Both the position numbers and the translations under genes were made by a program. A model generated the notes under the pieces. It was not told where the DNA came from and did no database searches. It was given only the letters and a program-made list of their open reading frames with translations. Source: Tumebacillus amylolyticus (GTDB taxonomy: Bacteria > Bacillota > Bacilli > Tumebacillales > Tumebacillaceae). Taken from it: a DNA stretch of 64,000 nt. Positions 63,504-64,000 of this stretch are shown piece by piece. The stretch covers positions 124,001 to 188,000 of the forward strand of contig NZ_JAEQNB010000006.1 of NCBI RefSeq assembly GCF_016722965.1, in the 5' to 3' direction. Position 1 is the stretch's first letter. Every line of letters begins with the position of its first letter.

Positions 63504-64000
63504 GTGAGTTCCCCGCAAGCAACTGAAGAGTTAACAAAGACCCAACTCGATGCAAAAGCGACCCCTCCGGCCATCCGCCGGAAGTCGCTTTTGCGCGAGA
63601 TGTGGAAACAACGAGCCGCTTATCTGTTCCTGTTACCGAAAGGAATTTTGTTCACAGCCTTTGTCCTCATCCCGGTAATCTGGGCGTTCGTGCTTGCGTT
63701 CCAAGAGTACGGCGTGTTCGGCAGCGAGTGGGTCGGGTTCAAAAACTTCAAGTCTGTCGCAGACAGCGAGGCATTCCGAACCGCACTGTGGAACACCTTG
63801 AAGTACACGGTGGTCACCGTACCGCTGCAAGTGTTGATCGCCTTGGTGTTGGCGACCTTGATCTCCCCGCTCGGGCGTCGGGCGCAGAGCTTTTTCCGCG
63901 GGGCGTTCTACCTGCCGACGGTCACCTCGATGGTTATTATCGCGATGGTCTGGCGGTGGGTGTACAACTACCGCTATGGATTGTTCAACTATGTGCTCGG
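63504..64000 (+). CDS. Sugar ABC transporter permease, MalF type (partial)
   Basis: GTG at 63504, seven bases after GGGAGG and 12 bases after the binding protein; 165 codons are visible before the window ends. The N-terminal ~32 residues are cytosolic and basic, then YLFLLPKGILFTAFVLIPVI (first helix, ~40-60), VGFKNFKSVADSEAFRTALW (the family's periplasmic N-F segment), YTVVTVPLQVLIALVLATLI and GAFYLPTVTSMVIIAMVWRW, all typical of MalF/UgpA-type permeases. The EAA loop that contacts the ATPase lies beyond the edge. A second permease gene probably follows. Confidence 0.9.
   Translation, partial: MSSPQATEELTKTQLDAKATPPAIRRKSLLREMWKQRAAYLFLLPKGILFTAFVLIPVIWAFVLAFQEYGVFGSEWVGFKNFKSVADSEAFRTALWNTLKYTVVTVPLQVLIALVLATLISPLGRRAQSFFRGAFYLPTVTSMVIIAMVWRWVYNYRYGLFNYVL

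Overview
The window looks like a chromosomal segment of an endospore-forming, Gram-positive Bacillota bacterium, most like Tumebacillus and relatives (Alicyclobacillaceae). The support is a SigH-type sporulation sigma factor, tiny YjcZ-family sporulation proteins, Rex, a GlnR-GlnA pair, YpmA/YpmB, strong GGAGG ribosome-binding sites with frequent GTG/TTG starts, S-layer-homology and stalk-domain (copper amine oxidase N-terminal) exported proteins, and G+C-rich coding sequence. The species assignment is inference. I saw no rRNA, tRNA or CRISPR array.

Layout. 1-8.7 kb is an accessory, relatively A+T-rich zone: small secreted proteins, three near-identical yjcZ copies, degraded IS3-type transposase pieces, and a translationally coupled HipA-like kinase/DUF3037 pair behind a LexA-like operator. 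8.9-13.4 kb holds dinG, a sigH-like gene preceded by a cluster of Spo0A-type boxes, and rex. 13.4-16.3 kb is an NHEJ operon (ku, a stand-alone ligase, a stand-alone LigD-type polymerase). 16.4-20.3 kb is a methylthioadenosine salvage operon (mtnP, mtnA, class II aldolase, mtaD). 20.4-24 kb encodes a secreted alpha-amylase with a perfect cre site and an SLH-anchored metallopeptidase-like protein. 24.4-35.4 kb carries surE, ypmA, ypmB, an FtsH-like protease with a separate membrane partner, a 3-hydroxyacyl-CoA dehydrogenase/acetate kinase pair, asnS, a probable zincin toxin/immunity pair, and dnaD. This appears to be the dinG-ypmA-ypmB-asnS-dnaD neighbourhood of Bacillus, opened by insertions.

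35.4-47 kb is mixed: small membrane proteins, two stalk-domain enzymes (a phosphoesterase and a peptidoglycan amidase), an oligopeptide-binding lipoprotein, a KinB/KinE-like histidine kinase, a second divergent ligase, an alpha/beta hydrolase, a DUF962 protein and a TatD-family hydrolase. 47.3-53.1 kb is hflX-(DUF817)-ynbB-glnR-glnA, the familiar Bacillus order with one extra gene.

53.1-64 kb is a peptidoglycan-sugar salvage region: a secreted SpoIID/LytB protein and a GH84 lipoprotein, then nagR-type regulator, BadF-type sugar kinase, murQ, cytoplasmic nagZ, anmK, and a sugar ABC transporter whose permease runs off the window. Two copies of an AGTGGTATAGACC operator, before the SpoIID/LytB gene and before the regulator, suggest one regulon linking extracellular wall processing with uptake and catabolism.

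The candidates I consider most worth following are the HipA-like/DUF3037 module with its LexA-like box (about 2.7-4.55 kb) and the aspzincin-like toxin/immunity pair inserted between asnS and dnaD (32.6-34.5 kb).
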